This document shows positions 52,246 to 60,677 of a stretch of 64,000 nt of DNA, in pieces. The translations under genes were made by a program, and so were the position numbers. A model generated the notes under the pieces. That model was not told the origin of the DNA. It ran no database searches and saw only the letters and a program-made list of their open reading frames with translations. Source of the DNA: Candidatus Solirubrobacter pratensis (lineage in GTDB: Bacteria > Actinomycetota > Thermoleophilia > Solirubrobacterales > Solirubrobacteraceae); the NCBI RefSeq assembly GCF_000425945.1, contig NZ_KE384481.1, forward strand, positions 621,997 through 685,996, written 5' to 3'. The stretch's first letter is position 1, and each line of letters starts with the position of its first letter.

Positions 52246-53607
52246 TCAGAATCTCGGGATGAACTCGGGCACTTCGACGTCCACGCCGCGCGAGGCGGCC
52301 GCGCGGACCGGCTCGCGATTGCGCGTCACGCGCGGCTCGCCGGCGGGCTCGCGGAACGACTCGCGCTCGCGCGCGGCGGGCTTCGGATCGCCGTAGCCGG
52401 TGGCGACGACGGTGATCCAGACCTCGTCCTCGAGCTTCTCGTCGATCATCGCGCCGAAGATGATGTTGGCATCGGGGTGCGCCGCCTCCTGCACCGTCTT
52501 CGCCGCCTCGTTGACCTCCCACAGCGAGAGGTCGCGTCCGGCGGTGATCGACAGCAGGATCGCCTTCGCACCCTCGAGCGTCGTCTCCAGCAGCGGCGAC
52601 GACGTCGCCTGCGCCGCGGCCTCGATCGCTCGCCGCTCGCCCGTGCCCATGCCGATGCCGAGCAGCGCGTTGCCGGCGTCGGCCATGATCGTGCGCACGT
52701 CGGCGAAGTCGAGGTTGATCAGGCCCGGGAGCGTGATCAGGTCCGAGATGCCCTGGACGCCCTGTCGCAGCACGTCGTCGGCGACGCGGAAGGCCTCGAC
52801 CATCGACGTCTGCTTGTCGAGCACCGACAACAGGCGGTTGTTCGGCACGACGATCAGCGTGTCGACCTCTTCGGCCAGCCCGGTGATCCCGGTCTCCGCG
52901 GCCTGCAGCCGGCGCGAGCCCTCGAACCCGAACGGCTTGGTCACGATTCCGACAGTCAGCGCGCCCAGCTCCTGCGCGATCCGCGCGACGACCGGCGCGG
53001 CGCCCGTGCCCGTGCCGCCGCCCTCGCCGGCCGTGATGAAGACCATGTCGGAGCCCTTGAGGAGGGCCTTGATCCTGTCGTAGTCCTCCATCGCGGCGTT
53101 GCGCCCGCGCTCGGGATCGGAGCCAGAGCCGAGGCCGCGCGTGATGTCGGCGCCGATCTGCAGCGTGACGTGCGCCGCCGACTGCTGCAGCGACTGCGCG
53201 TCCGTGTTGAGCGCCACGAACTCGACGCCGCCGATCTCGGCCTCGATCATCCGGTTGACCGCGTTCACGCCGCCGCCGCCCACGCCCACCACGCGGATCT
53301 GCGGCGTCCCGACCCCGTCCTCGTGCACCGAGCTCCACTGGTAGTCGGCCGCCGACGGGGGCGGAACCTGGCGAACAGGTTCGTCTTCGACGGGCGCCAT
53401 CACGTCTCCAGGGACATCGGTCGAGAACGCGTGCCGGAGGCGCTCCTCCGGCGTCGGGGTGGAGCGCTCCGCCTGGTGCGCGGCCGGCGGGCGGGAATCC
53501 TCGGCCGGCTCCTGACGAGGAGCGTCTCCGAGGCCGTCGGTCTCCGTCTTGCGGAACAGGGCGGCCAGGGGGCCTTCCCTCATGCTCGCCCGCTTACCGC
53601 TACCCAT
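52246..53607 (-). CDS. ftsZ: cell-division GTPase FtsZ with long N-terminal extension
   Basis: 453 aa tubulin-like GTPase that builds the division ring. The core begins at residue about 103 (PQIRVVGVGGGGVNAVNRMI), against about 10 in most FtsZ. It has the phosphate loop AGEGGGTGTGAAPVV, the NLDFADVRTIM T7 region, and the C-terminal anchor peptide VEVPEFIPRF. The extra N-terminal 100 residues are acidic/Pro-rich and disordered-like, with RLRHAFSTDVPGD. The start ATG 53607 is inside the parA gene, with a perfect AAGGAGGT at 53616-53623. It is outside any dcw cluster seen here. Confidence 0.95.
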   Translation of the reverse strand: MGSGKRASMREGPLAALFRKTETDGLGDAPRQEPAEDSRPPAAHQAERSTPTPEERLRHAFSTDVPGDVMAPVEDEPVRQVPPPSAADYQWSSVHEDGVGTPQIRVVGVGGGGVNAVNRMIEAEIGGVEFVALNTDAQSLQQSAAHVTLQIGADITRGLGSGSDPERGRNAAMEDYDRIKALLKGSDMVFITAGEGGGTGTGAAPVVARIAQELGALTVGIVTKPFGFEGSRRLQAAETGITGLAEEVDTLIVVPNNRLLSVLDKQTSMVEAFRVADDVLRQGVQGISDLITLPGLINLDFADVRTIMADAGNALLGIGMGTGERRAIEAAAQATSSPLLETTLEGAKAILLSITAGRDLSLWEVNEAAKTVQEAAHPDANIIFGAMIDEKLEDEVWITVVATGYGDPKPAARERESFREPAGEPRVTRNREPVRAAASRGVDVEVPEFIPRF

Positions 53608-54361
53608 TCGAGAGCACCTCCTTCGCCAGACGGCGATACGCGTCAGCCGCCGCACCCGTCGGGTCGTACTTGAGCACGGACATGCCCTTCACGGGCGCCT
53701 CCGCGAAACGGACGGTCTTCTTGATGCGCGCGCCGAAGACGCGGTCCCCGAAGTTCTCTTCGAGGATCTCGATCGCCTCCTTGGCGTGGAGCGTCCGCGT
53801 ATCCACCATCGTGGGCAGGATCCCGGCGATGTCCACGTTCGGATTCAGGTTCTCCCGGATCATGGAGAGGGTGTGCTGAAGCTGTAGCAGCCCGCGCATC
53901 GATAGATACTCGCACTGCACCGGGACGATCACCTTGTCGGCCGCCGTGAGCGCATTCACCGTCAAGAGTCCCAGAGAGGGCGGCGTATCGATGCACACGA
54001 AGTCGTAATCATCGCGAACCGCCTTGAGCGCGCGGTCGAGCGAGCGCTCGCGGCCGATCTTCATCGACATCGCGATCTCGGCACCCGCGAGATCGATCGA
54101 GGCGACTGCGACGTCGACCTCGCAGGTGCGGGTGACCTCGCTGATCGGCAGGTCGTGCACCAGCACGTCGAACATCGACCGCTCGAGCGTCTCGGGGTCG
54201 ATGCCCTGCGACATCGTGAGGTTGCCCTGCGGGTCCATGTCGACGCACAGGACGCGATGCCCCTCCTCGGCGAAGGCGGCTGCGAGGTTCAGCGTGGTCG
54301 TCGTCTTCGCGACCCCGCCCTTCTGGTTGGCGAAGGCGATCACCTTGGCCTGGCCGGTCAC
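53600..54361 (-). CDS. ParA/Soj-type ATPase
   Basis: 253 aa deviant-Walker ATPase. Seen: VIAFANQKGGVAKTTTTLNL (KGGVAKTT; Ala replaces the usual Gly, as in many actinobacterial members), VLCVDMDPQGNLTMSQGI with the Walker A' Asp, FVCIDTPPSLGLLTVNALTA (Walker B), and VPVQCEYLSMRGLLQL. Chromosome or cargo positioning; no ParB gene is in view. It overlaps ftsZ by eight bases and probably couples with it. GTG 54361 is the start; the open frame further upstream encodes MFS remnant sequence. Confidence 0.92.
   Translation of the reverse strand: MTGQAKVIAFANQKGGVAKTTTTLNLAAAFAEEGHRVLCVDMDPQGNLTMSQGIDPETLERSMFDVLVHDLPISEVTRTCEVDVAVASIDLAGAEIAMSMKIGRERSLDRALKAVRDDYDFVCIDTPPSLGLLTVNALTAADKVIVPVQCEYLSMRGLLQLQHTLSMIRENLNPNVDIAGILPTMVDTRTLHAKEAIEILEENFGDRVFGARIKKTVRFAEAPVKGMSVLKYDPTGAAADAYRRLAKEVLSNG
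53616..53623 (-). promoter_or_regulatory. perfect Shine-Dalgarno of ftsZ inside parA
   Basis: AAGGAGGT on the minus strand, eight bases before ATG 53607. It lies in the codons of the last residues of ParA (AKEVLSNG), so ftsZ translation depends on the same message and probably on ParA translation. It fixes the start at 53607 rather than the inner ATG 53583, which has no such site. Confidence 0.85.
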
Positions 54362-54429
54362 GTCAAGTCTCCGTTTCGGGGTCGCGGGAACCTCATCGGA
54401 CCTCCTCGTTCGCCCTCGAGCCGGCGAAT

Positions 54430-54907
54430 CCTCCCGCGCGCGCACCGAGGCGACGGGGCGCTCGACCGGCGCGACCCGCATGACCGCCTCGGTCAGCACG
54501 GTGTCGATCACGCCCAGGAACGCGCCCGCGGAGATCACCGCGACGGCCAGCAGCAGGCCCCAGCCGAAGAACACGAAGCCCAGCTCGTGCGCGCTCATGT
54601 GCAGCGGGAACGGCGTGTAGGCGAGCAGCGTGAAGAAGCCGAAGTTGTAGAACAGCGCCACGACGCCGGTGATCAGCAGCCCGCGATGGCGCAGGGCCTT
54701 CAGCGGATCCACCAGCGAGACCTTGCGCGCGGGCTTGGGCAGCGGCTCGAGCAGGACGACGATCGCGACGAAGCCGACCGCCATCAGCGCCGGGGTGCCG
54801 AAGAACGGGCCGCGCCACGAGATCCCGCCGAGCAGGCCGCCGACGAGCGGGCCGGAGGCGATGCCGAGGCCGAGCGCGGCCTCGTAGAGGATGATCGCGC
54901 CCGACAC
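54430..54907 (-). pseudogene. MFS transporter remnant in frame upstream of parA
   Basis: In the same frame as parA, upstream sequence reads SGAIILYEAALGLGIASGPL, VGGLLGGISWRGPFFG, LLEPLPKPARK, FYNFGFFTLLAYTPFPLHMS, AHELGFVFFGWGLLLAV, AVISAGAFLGVIDTVLTEAV, MRVAPVERPVAS. It is the middle of a 12-helix MFS transporter with the first helices missing, the 8-10 region deleted between LLLAV and AVISAG, and the end lost. Then 25 Arg/Pro-rich residues join to ParA. It has no transport function; a fusion protein is conceivable but unlikely. Confidence 0.7.
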
Positions 54908-54948
54908 GCCGCCCGACGCGGGGCCGCCCCCTCCCCGCCGGGCCGGCG

Positions 54949-55650
54949 CTACGCGCCGCCCGGCGCGCGGCAGGCGACCGGGAGCTGCACGACCGTGCGC
55001 GGATCCGGGATCAGCTTCTCGCCCGGGAACTGCTCGGTCCGGCACCACACGTACGTGAACCTGCCGAAGTCCACGACCGCCCGGAACGGGTAGCCGATCG
55101 CGCCCGGCGACGTGCGGTCGCTCTTCGCGATCCGCTGCGTGACGGTGAAGCAGTCGAAGACGCCGATCCTGCCGCCCGCCCTCGTGCCGGGCGTCGTGGC
55201 GCACGTCGTCGGGCCCTCGACCCTGCGGATCTCGCCCGCGCGGGAGCGCGCGGCCGCGTCCGCCATGATCGAGGATTCGACCCGCCCCATCAACTCCCTG
55301 CGCGCGCTCGCGACCTCGGCGGCGGACGCGCCCGCCGGCGGCTTGAGCGCGGCGGCGGTGCCGTACTGCGGGCGCTGCACGTGCATGACGCGGGCGCGGT
55401 TGGCCGCGCGCGCGTGTGCCTGCTCGATGGCGGCCTGCTCGGCGCGCGAGTGCTTCCCGGAGTCGATCCGGGGCACCAGCACGGCGAGCGCGGCAGCGAG
55501 GACGACGAGGCCGGCGACGGTCCAGTAGGCGAGCTTGCGCCACGGGACGGGCGGGATGTCGACGTCTCGCGGCGGCGTCCACACGCGCAGCCAGGCCCCG
55601 ACGATCTCGGGGACCGACGCGTGCCTCGGAGTCTCACCACCAGTGGCCAT
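54949..55650 (-). CDS. single-pass membrane protein, uncharacterised
   Basis: 233 aa. Cytoplasmic N-terminus of about 40 residues, one helix (LAYWTVAGLVVLAAALAVLV), then an external domain with several cysteines (TTCATTPG, FDCFTVTQR, VWCRTEQF, VACRAPGG) and GYPFRAVVDFGRFTYVWC, which may form disulfides. The ATG at 55650 is followed by MATGGETPRHASVPEIVGAW. No family known to me. Divergent from the injection-system genes. Confidence 0.7.
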   Translation of the reverse strand: MATGGETPRHASVPEIVGAWLRVWTPPRDVDIPPVPWRKLAYWTVAGLVVLAAALAVLVPRIDSGKHSRAEQAAIEQAHARAANRARVMHVQRPQYGTAAALKPPAGASAAEVASARRELMGRVESSIMADAAARSRAGEIRRVEGPTTCATTPGTRAGGRIGVFDCFTVTQRIAKSDRTSPGAIGYPFRAVVDFGRFTYVWCRTEQFPGEKLIPDPRTVVQLPVACRAPGGA

Positions 55651-55747
55651 GTGGTGGTGAAAGGTACAGGCGCCGGCGGAGTCCGTCCAGCGACGGGCGC
55701 GGCAGCGCCCCTTGCGCGCCCGAACGCGGCGACCGTATGCTCGCCGC

Positions 55748-56284
55748 GTGGATCAGGATCGCCTTCACGAGCACGAGAAGCCGCGGGCGCCCGAGCACAA
55801 GCCGGAGCCCGCCGACGATCCCGCCGGCCCGCTGCGCGAGCTCGCGTCCGGCGTCGGCAACCGCGCCTTCGGCTCGGCCGTGGCGCGCCAGGGCCACGGG
55901 ATCATGCCCAGCGGCGAGGTCACGCCCGAGGTGCAGTCGGCGATCAACTCCAGCCGCGCGAGCGGCGCCGCGCTCGACGCCGGCGTCTCCTCGAAGCTCT
56001 CGCCCTCGCTCGGTGACCTGTCGGATGTCCGCGTGCACACCGACGCGACGGCGCACGAGCTCAATCACGCGGTGTCCGCGCGCGCGTTCGCGACCGGCTC
56101 GGACGTCTACTTCGCCCAAGGCGAGTACAAGCCGAACACGACCGACGGCGACAAGCTGATCGCGCATGAGCTCGCCCACGTCGTCCAGCAGCGCGGCGCC
56201 CCGTCGAGCGGGCCGCTGACCGTGTCCGAGCCCGGCGACTCGATGGAGCGCGAGGCGGACGCGGTCGCCGACCGGATTGCATGA
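55748..56284 (+). CDS. eCIS-associated DUF4157 protein
   Basis: 178 aa, first gene of the contractile injection locus. The DUF4157 domain has LGDLSDVRVHTDATAHELNH, AVSARAFATGSDVYFAQGEY, and the zincin motif LIAHELAHVVQQRG. The family occurs as a fused or free part of eCIS effectors, sometimes cleaving cargo. The start GTG 55748 is six bases after TATGCT, a leaderless-type promoter for the operon. Its stop overlaps the AAA+ gene (ATGA). The N-terminus (HEHEKPRAPEHKPEPADDPA) is charged and flexible. Confidence 0.92.
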   Translation: MDQDRLHEHEKPRAPEHKPEPADDPAGPLRELASGVGNRAFGSAVARQGHGIMPSGEVTPEVQSAINSSRASGAALDAGVSSKLSPSLGDLSDVRVHTDATAHELNHAVSARAFATGSDVYFAQGEYKPNTTDGDKLIAHELAHVVQQRGAPSSGPLTVSEPGDSMEREADAVADRIA

Positions 56285-58263
56285 GCGAGACCGCGCCGGT
56301 CTCGATGTCGTTCGGCTTCATCGACCGCCGCGTCATGGCGGCGGTCGAGCGGGTCGCCGGGACCGATCCTGACCCGGGCGACCCGTTCCGGGGGCTCTAC
56401 ATCTCCGACGAGCTCGCGCTGCGGCTCACGCAGGGCGACTCCGGCTCGGACGCCGACGAGCGGCTGCAGGCCGCCGTCGAGGCGCTCGGGCTCGACCTGC
56501 TGGAGGCCGCCGTGCTCGCCGTCTGCGCCGCCGCCGAGCTCAACCCGCGCTACGGGCGCCTGTACGCCTATCTGCAGGACGACGTCACGCGCAAGCTCCC
56601 CAGCCCGCGGCTGGTCGGCCAGCTGCTCGAGGACGAAGGGCTCTCGAGCGCGGACGTCATGGCGGCGTTCGATGCCGGCGGCAAGCTCCGCCACCTGGGC
56701 GCCGTGAAGCTGCTGGGCGACGCGCAGACACCGCTGGCCGAGCGGCCGGTGAAGGTTGCCGACCGGCTCGCGGCGGCGCTGCTCGGCGGGCGGATGGACG
56801 AGTCCGCGCAGAGCGCGCGGATGCGGTTCGTCGACCTGCCCGTGCACGCGCCCGGGCGCGAGGAGGCCGTGGAGATCGTCACGGCGCTGCTGTCGCGCCC
56901 GAGCCACCTGCCGGTCGTGCTCGCCGGGCCGGACGCCGACTCGCTGCTGGCGACGGCGTTCGGGAAGCCGCTGATCGCCGTCCACGTCCGCGATCTCGGC
57001 GACCGCGAGGTGCTCGCCGAGGCGACGCTCGCCTCGGTGCTGGAGGGCCGCCCGCTGATCTTCGAGGGCCTCGAGGACGTCGAGCCGTCCGAGCGCGCGC
57101 GGCTGCTGCGGGCGATCGAGCAGCGGCCCGAGCGGACGGTGCTCGCGGCGCCGACGCGCTCCGCCGCGCTGGCGCTGGGCGAGCGGACGGTGCTGCTGGT
57201 CGAGTCCGCGCCCCCCTCCTTCGCGGAGCGCCGGCAGGCGTGGGCGGACCTCACGGGAGCGTTGCAGACGGGCGACGTCGCCGCCAAGTTCCGGCTCTCG
57301 ATGGGGCAGATCGTGGAGGCGGCCGAGGTCGCGCGGCTGGCCGCGACGGCGCGCGGCGCCGCGGTGCCGGAGGCCGCCGACCTGGACCTCGGCGCGCGCC
57401 AGGCTTCCTCCTCGCGGCTGGGCGAGCTCGCCGCCCGGCTCCCACCCGGGTTCCGCTGGGACGACCTCGTCGTGCCCGAGCGCCAGCGCGAGCTGCTGCA
57501 GTCGATCTCGGCCTACCTGCGCCATCGCGACCGGGTGCTGAGCGACTGGGGCTACGAGCGGACCGTCGCGCGCACGCAGGGTCTGAAGGTGCTCTTCGCC
57601 GGCGAGTCCGGGACGGGCAAGACGATGGCCGCGCAGGTGCTGGCCGCCGAGCTCGGGCTGGAGATCTTCCGCGTCGACCTCGCGACGACGGTGAGCAAGT
57701 ACATCGGCGAGACCGAGAAGAACCTCGATCGCATCTTCGGGGCGGCCGAGGGGTCCAACGCGATCCTCTTCTTCGACGAGGCCGACGCGCTGTTCGGCAA
57801 GCGCTCGGAGGTCGGCGACTCGCACGACCGCTACGCGAACATCGAGGTCGCGTACCTGCTGCAGAGGATGGAGGGCTACCCGGGCGCGGTCATCCTCGCG
57901 ACGAACTTCCGCCGCAACATCGACGACGCGTTCGTCCGCCGGCTGGACTTCGTGATCGACTTCCCGTTCCCGGAGGCCGAGGACCGCCGCCGCATCTGGG
58001 AGCGCGTCCTGCCGGAGCAGGCCCCGCGCGCCGGCGACGTCGACCTCGACTTCCTCGCGGAGAGGTTCAAGCTCTCCGGCGGCGCGATCAAGAACTGCTC
58101 GCTGGCCGCCGCCTTCCAGGCCGCCGACGAGGACGGCCCGATCGCGATGCGCCACCTCGTGCGCGCGGTCGCCCAGGAGTACGGCAAGCAGGGCCGCCTC
58201 ACGCTCGAGGCCGACTTCGAGCGCTTCCACGAGGTCATCAAGGCCGGCGCCTCGCGTCGTTAG
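56281..58263 (+). CDS. AAA+ ATPase of the contractile injection system
   Basis: 660 aa. Residues 1-380 are a poorly conserved helical/winged region with a degraded first ATPase-like part (VVLAGPDADSLLATAFG). Residues about 400-650 are an active AAA+ module: Walker A LFAGESGTGKTMAAQVL, Walker B AILFFDEADALFGKRS, sensor 1 GAVILATNFRRNID, arginine finger FVRRLDFVIDFPF. The family matches the ATPase of PVC/AFP-type eCIS (Afp15/PVC15), needed for assembly or cargo loading. Stop overlaps the antisense methyltransferase by four bases. Confidence 0.93.
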   Translation: MSETAPVSMSFGFIDRRVMAAVERVAGTDPDPGDPFRGLYISDELALRLTQGDSGSDADERLQAAVEALGLDLLEAAVLAVCAAAELNPRYGRLYAYLQDDVTRKLPSPRLVGQLLEDEGLSSADVMAAFDAGGKLRHLGAVKLLGDAQTPLAERPVKVADRLAAALLGGRMDESAQSARMRFVDLPVHAPGREEAVEIVTALLSRPSHLPVVLAGPDADSLLATAFGKPLIAVHVRDLGDREVLAEATLASVLEGRPLIFEGLEDVEPSERARLLRAIEQRPERTVLAAPTRSAALALGERTVLLVESAPPSFAERRQAWADLTGALQTGDVAAKFRLSMGQIVEAAEVARLAATARGAAVPEAADLDLGARQASSSRLGELAARLPPGFRWDDLVVPERQRELLQSISAYLRHRDRVLSDWGYERTVARTQGLKVLFAGESGTGKTMAAQVLAAELGLEIFRVDLATTVSKYIGETEKNLDRIFGAAEGSNAILFFDEADALFGKRSEVGDSHDRYANIEVAYLLQRMEGYPGAVILATNFRRNIDDAFVRRLDFVIDFPFPEAEDRRRIWERVLPEQAPRAGDVDLDFLAERFKLSGGAIKNCSLAAAFQAADEDGPIAMRHLVRAVAQEYGKQGRLTLEADFERFHEVIKAGASRR

Positions 58264-59672
58264 GGCACGATCAGGAAGAGCCGCGTCAGCTCGGTGAGGT
58301 TCGCCTCGAGGTCCTCGGCGGTCAGCTCGAGCCCGGTGCGGTCCAGCAGGCCGGCGCGGATCGCGTCGCGGTCGCGGGTGCCGTCGAGCAGCTCGATCAG
58401 TGCCCGCGCGGCCGGCTCCTCCATGCGCACGGTCTGATAGGCGAGCGAGGTCAGGTCGGGACCGCGGCCGGCCTGCCAGCGCGCGAGCGGGGAGACCTCC
58501 GGGCGCTCGCCCGGCGTCAGGGCGGCGTGCAGCGGGCCGGCGTGCGGCATCAGCCGCTCGCGCCGGAAGCCGTCCAGCAGGGCGGCGCCGAGCGCCACGG
58601 CGTCGGCTCCCAGCTCCTCGCGCAGCGCCTCGAACCCGACGGCACGCGGACGCGCGCCGTCGAGCGCCGCGAACGCGTCGGCGACCAGCCCGACCTCGAG
58701 CGGCTTGGCGTTCGGGCGCGCGGACCAGTGCAGGCGCGCGGCGTTCCCGGGCGCGGGCTCGAGCGCGATCTCCGCGCCGGCGCGGCAGAGGACGCTCTGG
58801 CGGAACACGCGCGGGATCATCAGGTCGCTGTACTGCTCGAACGCCACGCGGTCGCCCTGGGCGAAGCGCCACACCTCCGGCCCGACCTCGTCCGGCAGCA
58901 GCTCGCTGCGCATCCCGCTCAGATCCGCCTCGCCGACGAACGCGAGCCCGTGCTCGCCGGCGTGCGCGGCGAAGTCGGCGAACCACACCGGGTCCCAGAA
59001 CTCGCCCAGGTCGTCGTGCACGAGCCGGTACAGCGGCCCGTCGGCGAGCGCCGGGATGATGCGCTCGATCAGCTGGCCGTACATGTCGGCCTCGGTCGCG
59101 CGCTGGTCGCGCAGGAAGCGGAACAGCTCCTGCGCCTTCGTCGCGCGCTGCATCGGGTCCTCGATCCCGCGCGCGTGCCACAGCCCGGCGTCGCGCAGCA
59201 TGCGGCGGAAGTAGCCGCCGGGATTGGCGTTGTAGGAGACGTAGGCGAGTCCGTCCGGCGACAGGTGCGAGGCGATCGCCGCCAGCAGCGCGTCGCGCGC
59301 GTCCTGCGGGATCCAGGCGTAGACCCCGTGCGCGATGACGTAGTCGAACTCACCGAGCTCTCCCTCGGTCAGCGCGCGTACGTCGACCTGCCGGAGCTCG
59401 AGGTTCTCCAGCCCGACGGCCTCGGCGGCGGCGCGCCCCTCGGCGATCGCCGACGCGGCCAGGTCCACGCCGACGGCACGGATGCCGGGCGTCGCCGCGG
59501 CCATCGCGAGCAGGTTCCCGCCCGCCCCGCAGCCGACCTCCAACACACGCGCGCGGAACGGATCAGGCGGCTCCAGGCCGTGCAGGATCGCCACCGTGGC
59601 GAGGCGGTCCGGATGCGTCTGCGCATACGGATAATTGGAGTAACGCACCTCGTCATAGACCGTGCTTGTCAT
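58260..59672 (-). CDS. methyltransferase with regulatory domain, antisense inside the eCIS locus
   Basis: 470 aa. N-terminal class I methyltransferase: YDEVRYSNYPYAQTHPDRLA, ARVLEVGCGAGGNLLAMAAA (motif I), IRAVGVDLAASAIAEGRAAA (motif II), FDYVIAHGVYAWIPQ. Middle MethyTransf_Reg domain: VSYNANPGGYFRRMLRD, MYGQLIERI. The C-terminal 150 residues resemble PKMT-type tails (PLARWQAGRGPDLTSLAYQTVRM with few conserved residues). Reported relatives methylate lysines. The start could also be GTG 59690. It is on the opposite strand to, and four bases into, the AAA+ gene, and 53 bases from the DUF4255 gene. Confidence 0.9.
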   Translation of the reverse strand: MTSTVYDEVRYSNYPYAQTHPDRLATVAILHGLEPPDPFRARVLEVGCGAGGNLLAMAAATPGIRAVGVDLAASAIAEGRAAAEAVGLENLELRQVDVRALTEGELGEFDYVIAHGVYAWIPQDARDALLAAIASHLSPDGLAYVSYNANPGGYFRRMLRDAGLWHARGIEDPMQRATKAQELFRFLRDQRATEADMYGQLIERIIPALADGPLYRLVHDDLGEFWDPVWFADFAAHAGEHGLAFVGEADLSGMRSELLPDEVGPEVWRFAQGDRVAFEQYSDLMIPRVFRQSVLCRAGAEIALEPAPGNAARLHWSARPNAKPLEVGLVADAFAALDGARPRAVGFEALREELGADAVALGAALLDGFRRERLMPHAGPLHAALTPGERPEVSPLARWQAGRGPDLTSLAYQTVRMEEPAARALIELLDGTRDRDAIRAGLLDRTGLELTAEDLEANLTELTRLFLIVP

Positions 59673-59725
59673 AGGCCTTGCATTTTTCACATCGCCCGCG
59701 CAGGGACCATTAGGGTCGGCACCGC

Positions 59726-60586
59726 ATGCTGACCGTGAACGTGCCGCTCAACACGATGCTGGCGGACCTCGACGAGACCCTCCGCGGCCTGTTGCGCGAC
59801 GAGTTGGAGGTCCACGGCTTCGAGGGAGTGGACATCGCGTTCGACGCGCCGTCGCGCGAGTGGTCCGGTCAGCTCTCCAAGCCGGCGGTCAACGTCTTCC
59901 TGTACGACCTGCGCGAGGCGGAGACGCTGCGCACGAGCGAGTGGTCGAGCATGCAGCGCAACGGCCGCACCGTCGAGGGCCGGCCGCCGATGGTGATGGA
60001 GGCCTCCTACGCGGTGACGGCGTGGACGCAGGCCGTCGAGGACGAGCACCGGCTGCTGTCGCAGGTGCTCGCGATCTTCTACGCCTACCCGGAGATCCCG
60101 CGCGACCGGCTCAACGGCCGGCTGGCCAACGGCTCGCAGGCGTGGCCGATCAAGGCGCGCATCGGCCAGGGCAAGGGCGAGAAGTCGGACTTCTGGACCG
60201 CCGTCGGCGGCCAGTACAAGGTGTCGCTGGACTACGTCGTGCGACTCTCCGTCGAGTCCGGCGCGACGCTCGAGCGCGGGCCTGAAGTACGTACGCAGAC
60301 GATCCGCACGCGCCTGGCGGACGGCCCCCCGCGCGCGGTGCTGGAGATGCACCGCACCGTCGGCCGCGTCAAGGACGCGCAGGGCGAGCCGCTGGCGAAC
60401 GTGTGGGTCACGCTTCCTGACGTCGGCACGTGGACCGCCAGCGCCGCCGACGGCCGCTTCCGCTTCGACCGCCTGCCCCCCGGCCGCCATCGGCTGCTCG
60501 CGCGCACGGCGGACGGCCGCGAGGCCGACTCGCACATCGAGGTCCCCGGTGCCGGCGTCGATCTGGTGATCGACGGCAACGGATGA
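59726..60586 (+). CDS. DUF4255 (Pvc16-like) cap protein with carboxypeptidase-regulatory-like tail
   Basis: 286 aa. Residues 1-195 are DUF4255: MLADLDETLRGLLRDELEVH, LSKPAVNVFLYDLREAETLR, MEASYAVTAWTQAVEDEHRL, LLSQVLAIFYAYPEIP. In PVC-type particles this caps the tail. Residues about 205-286 add a small CarboxypepD_reg/CNA-B-like beta domain (TVGRVKDAQGEPLANVWVTL, GTWTASAADGRFRFDRLPPG, RHRLLARTADG). Not part of minimal Pvc16, this could extend the cap. TAGGGT is nine bases before the ATG. Its stop overlaps a tiny ORF start. Confidence 0.92.
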   Translation: MLTVNVPLNTMLADLDETLRGLLRDELEVHGFEGVDIAFDAPSREWSGQLSKPAVNVFLYDLREAETLRTSEWSSMQRNGRTVEGRPPMVMEASYAVTAWTQAVEDEHRLLSQVLAIFYAYPEIPRDRLNGRLANGSQAWPIKARIGQGKGEKSDFWTAVGGQYKVSLDYVVRLSVESGATLERGPEVRTQTIRTRLADGPPRAVLEMHRTVGRVKDAQGEPLANVWVTLPDVGTWTASAADGRFRFDRLPPGRHRLLARTADGREADSHIEVPGAGVDLVIDGNG

Positions 60587-60642
60587 CCGAACGGGATTGC
60601 CCGAATCCGCTCCGGTACTCGAGCGGCTCCGCGGCGAACTGA
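60583..60642 (+). CDS. 19-residue ORF between cap and sheath genes
   Basis: Starts by ATGA overlap with the DUF4255 stop and encodes MTERDCPNPLRYSSGSAAN, then stops 35 bases before the sheath gene. No Shine-Dalgarno and no known family. It may only act as a coupling leader, or be chance. Confidence 0.2.
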   Translation: MTERDCPNPLRYSSGSAAN

Positions 60643-60677
60643 GCAGCCAGCAGCACGTCCACGAGTGAAGGAGTGAA

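Noticed and set aside
53600..55582. A 660-codon reading frame through parA and upstream
   Set aside because: It mixes a shadow of the one-TM protein, an MFS remnant and ParA; the real ParA start is at 54361.
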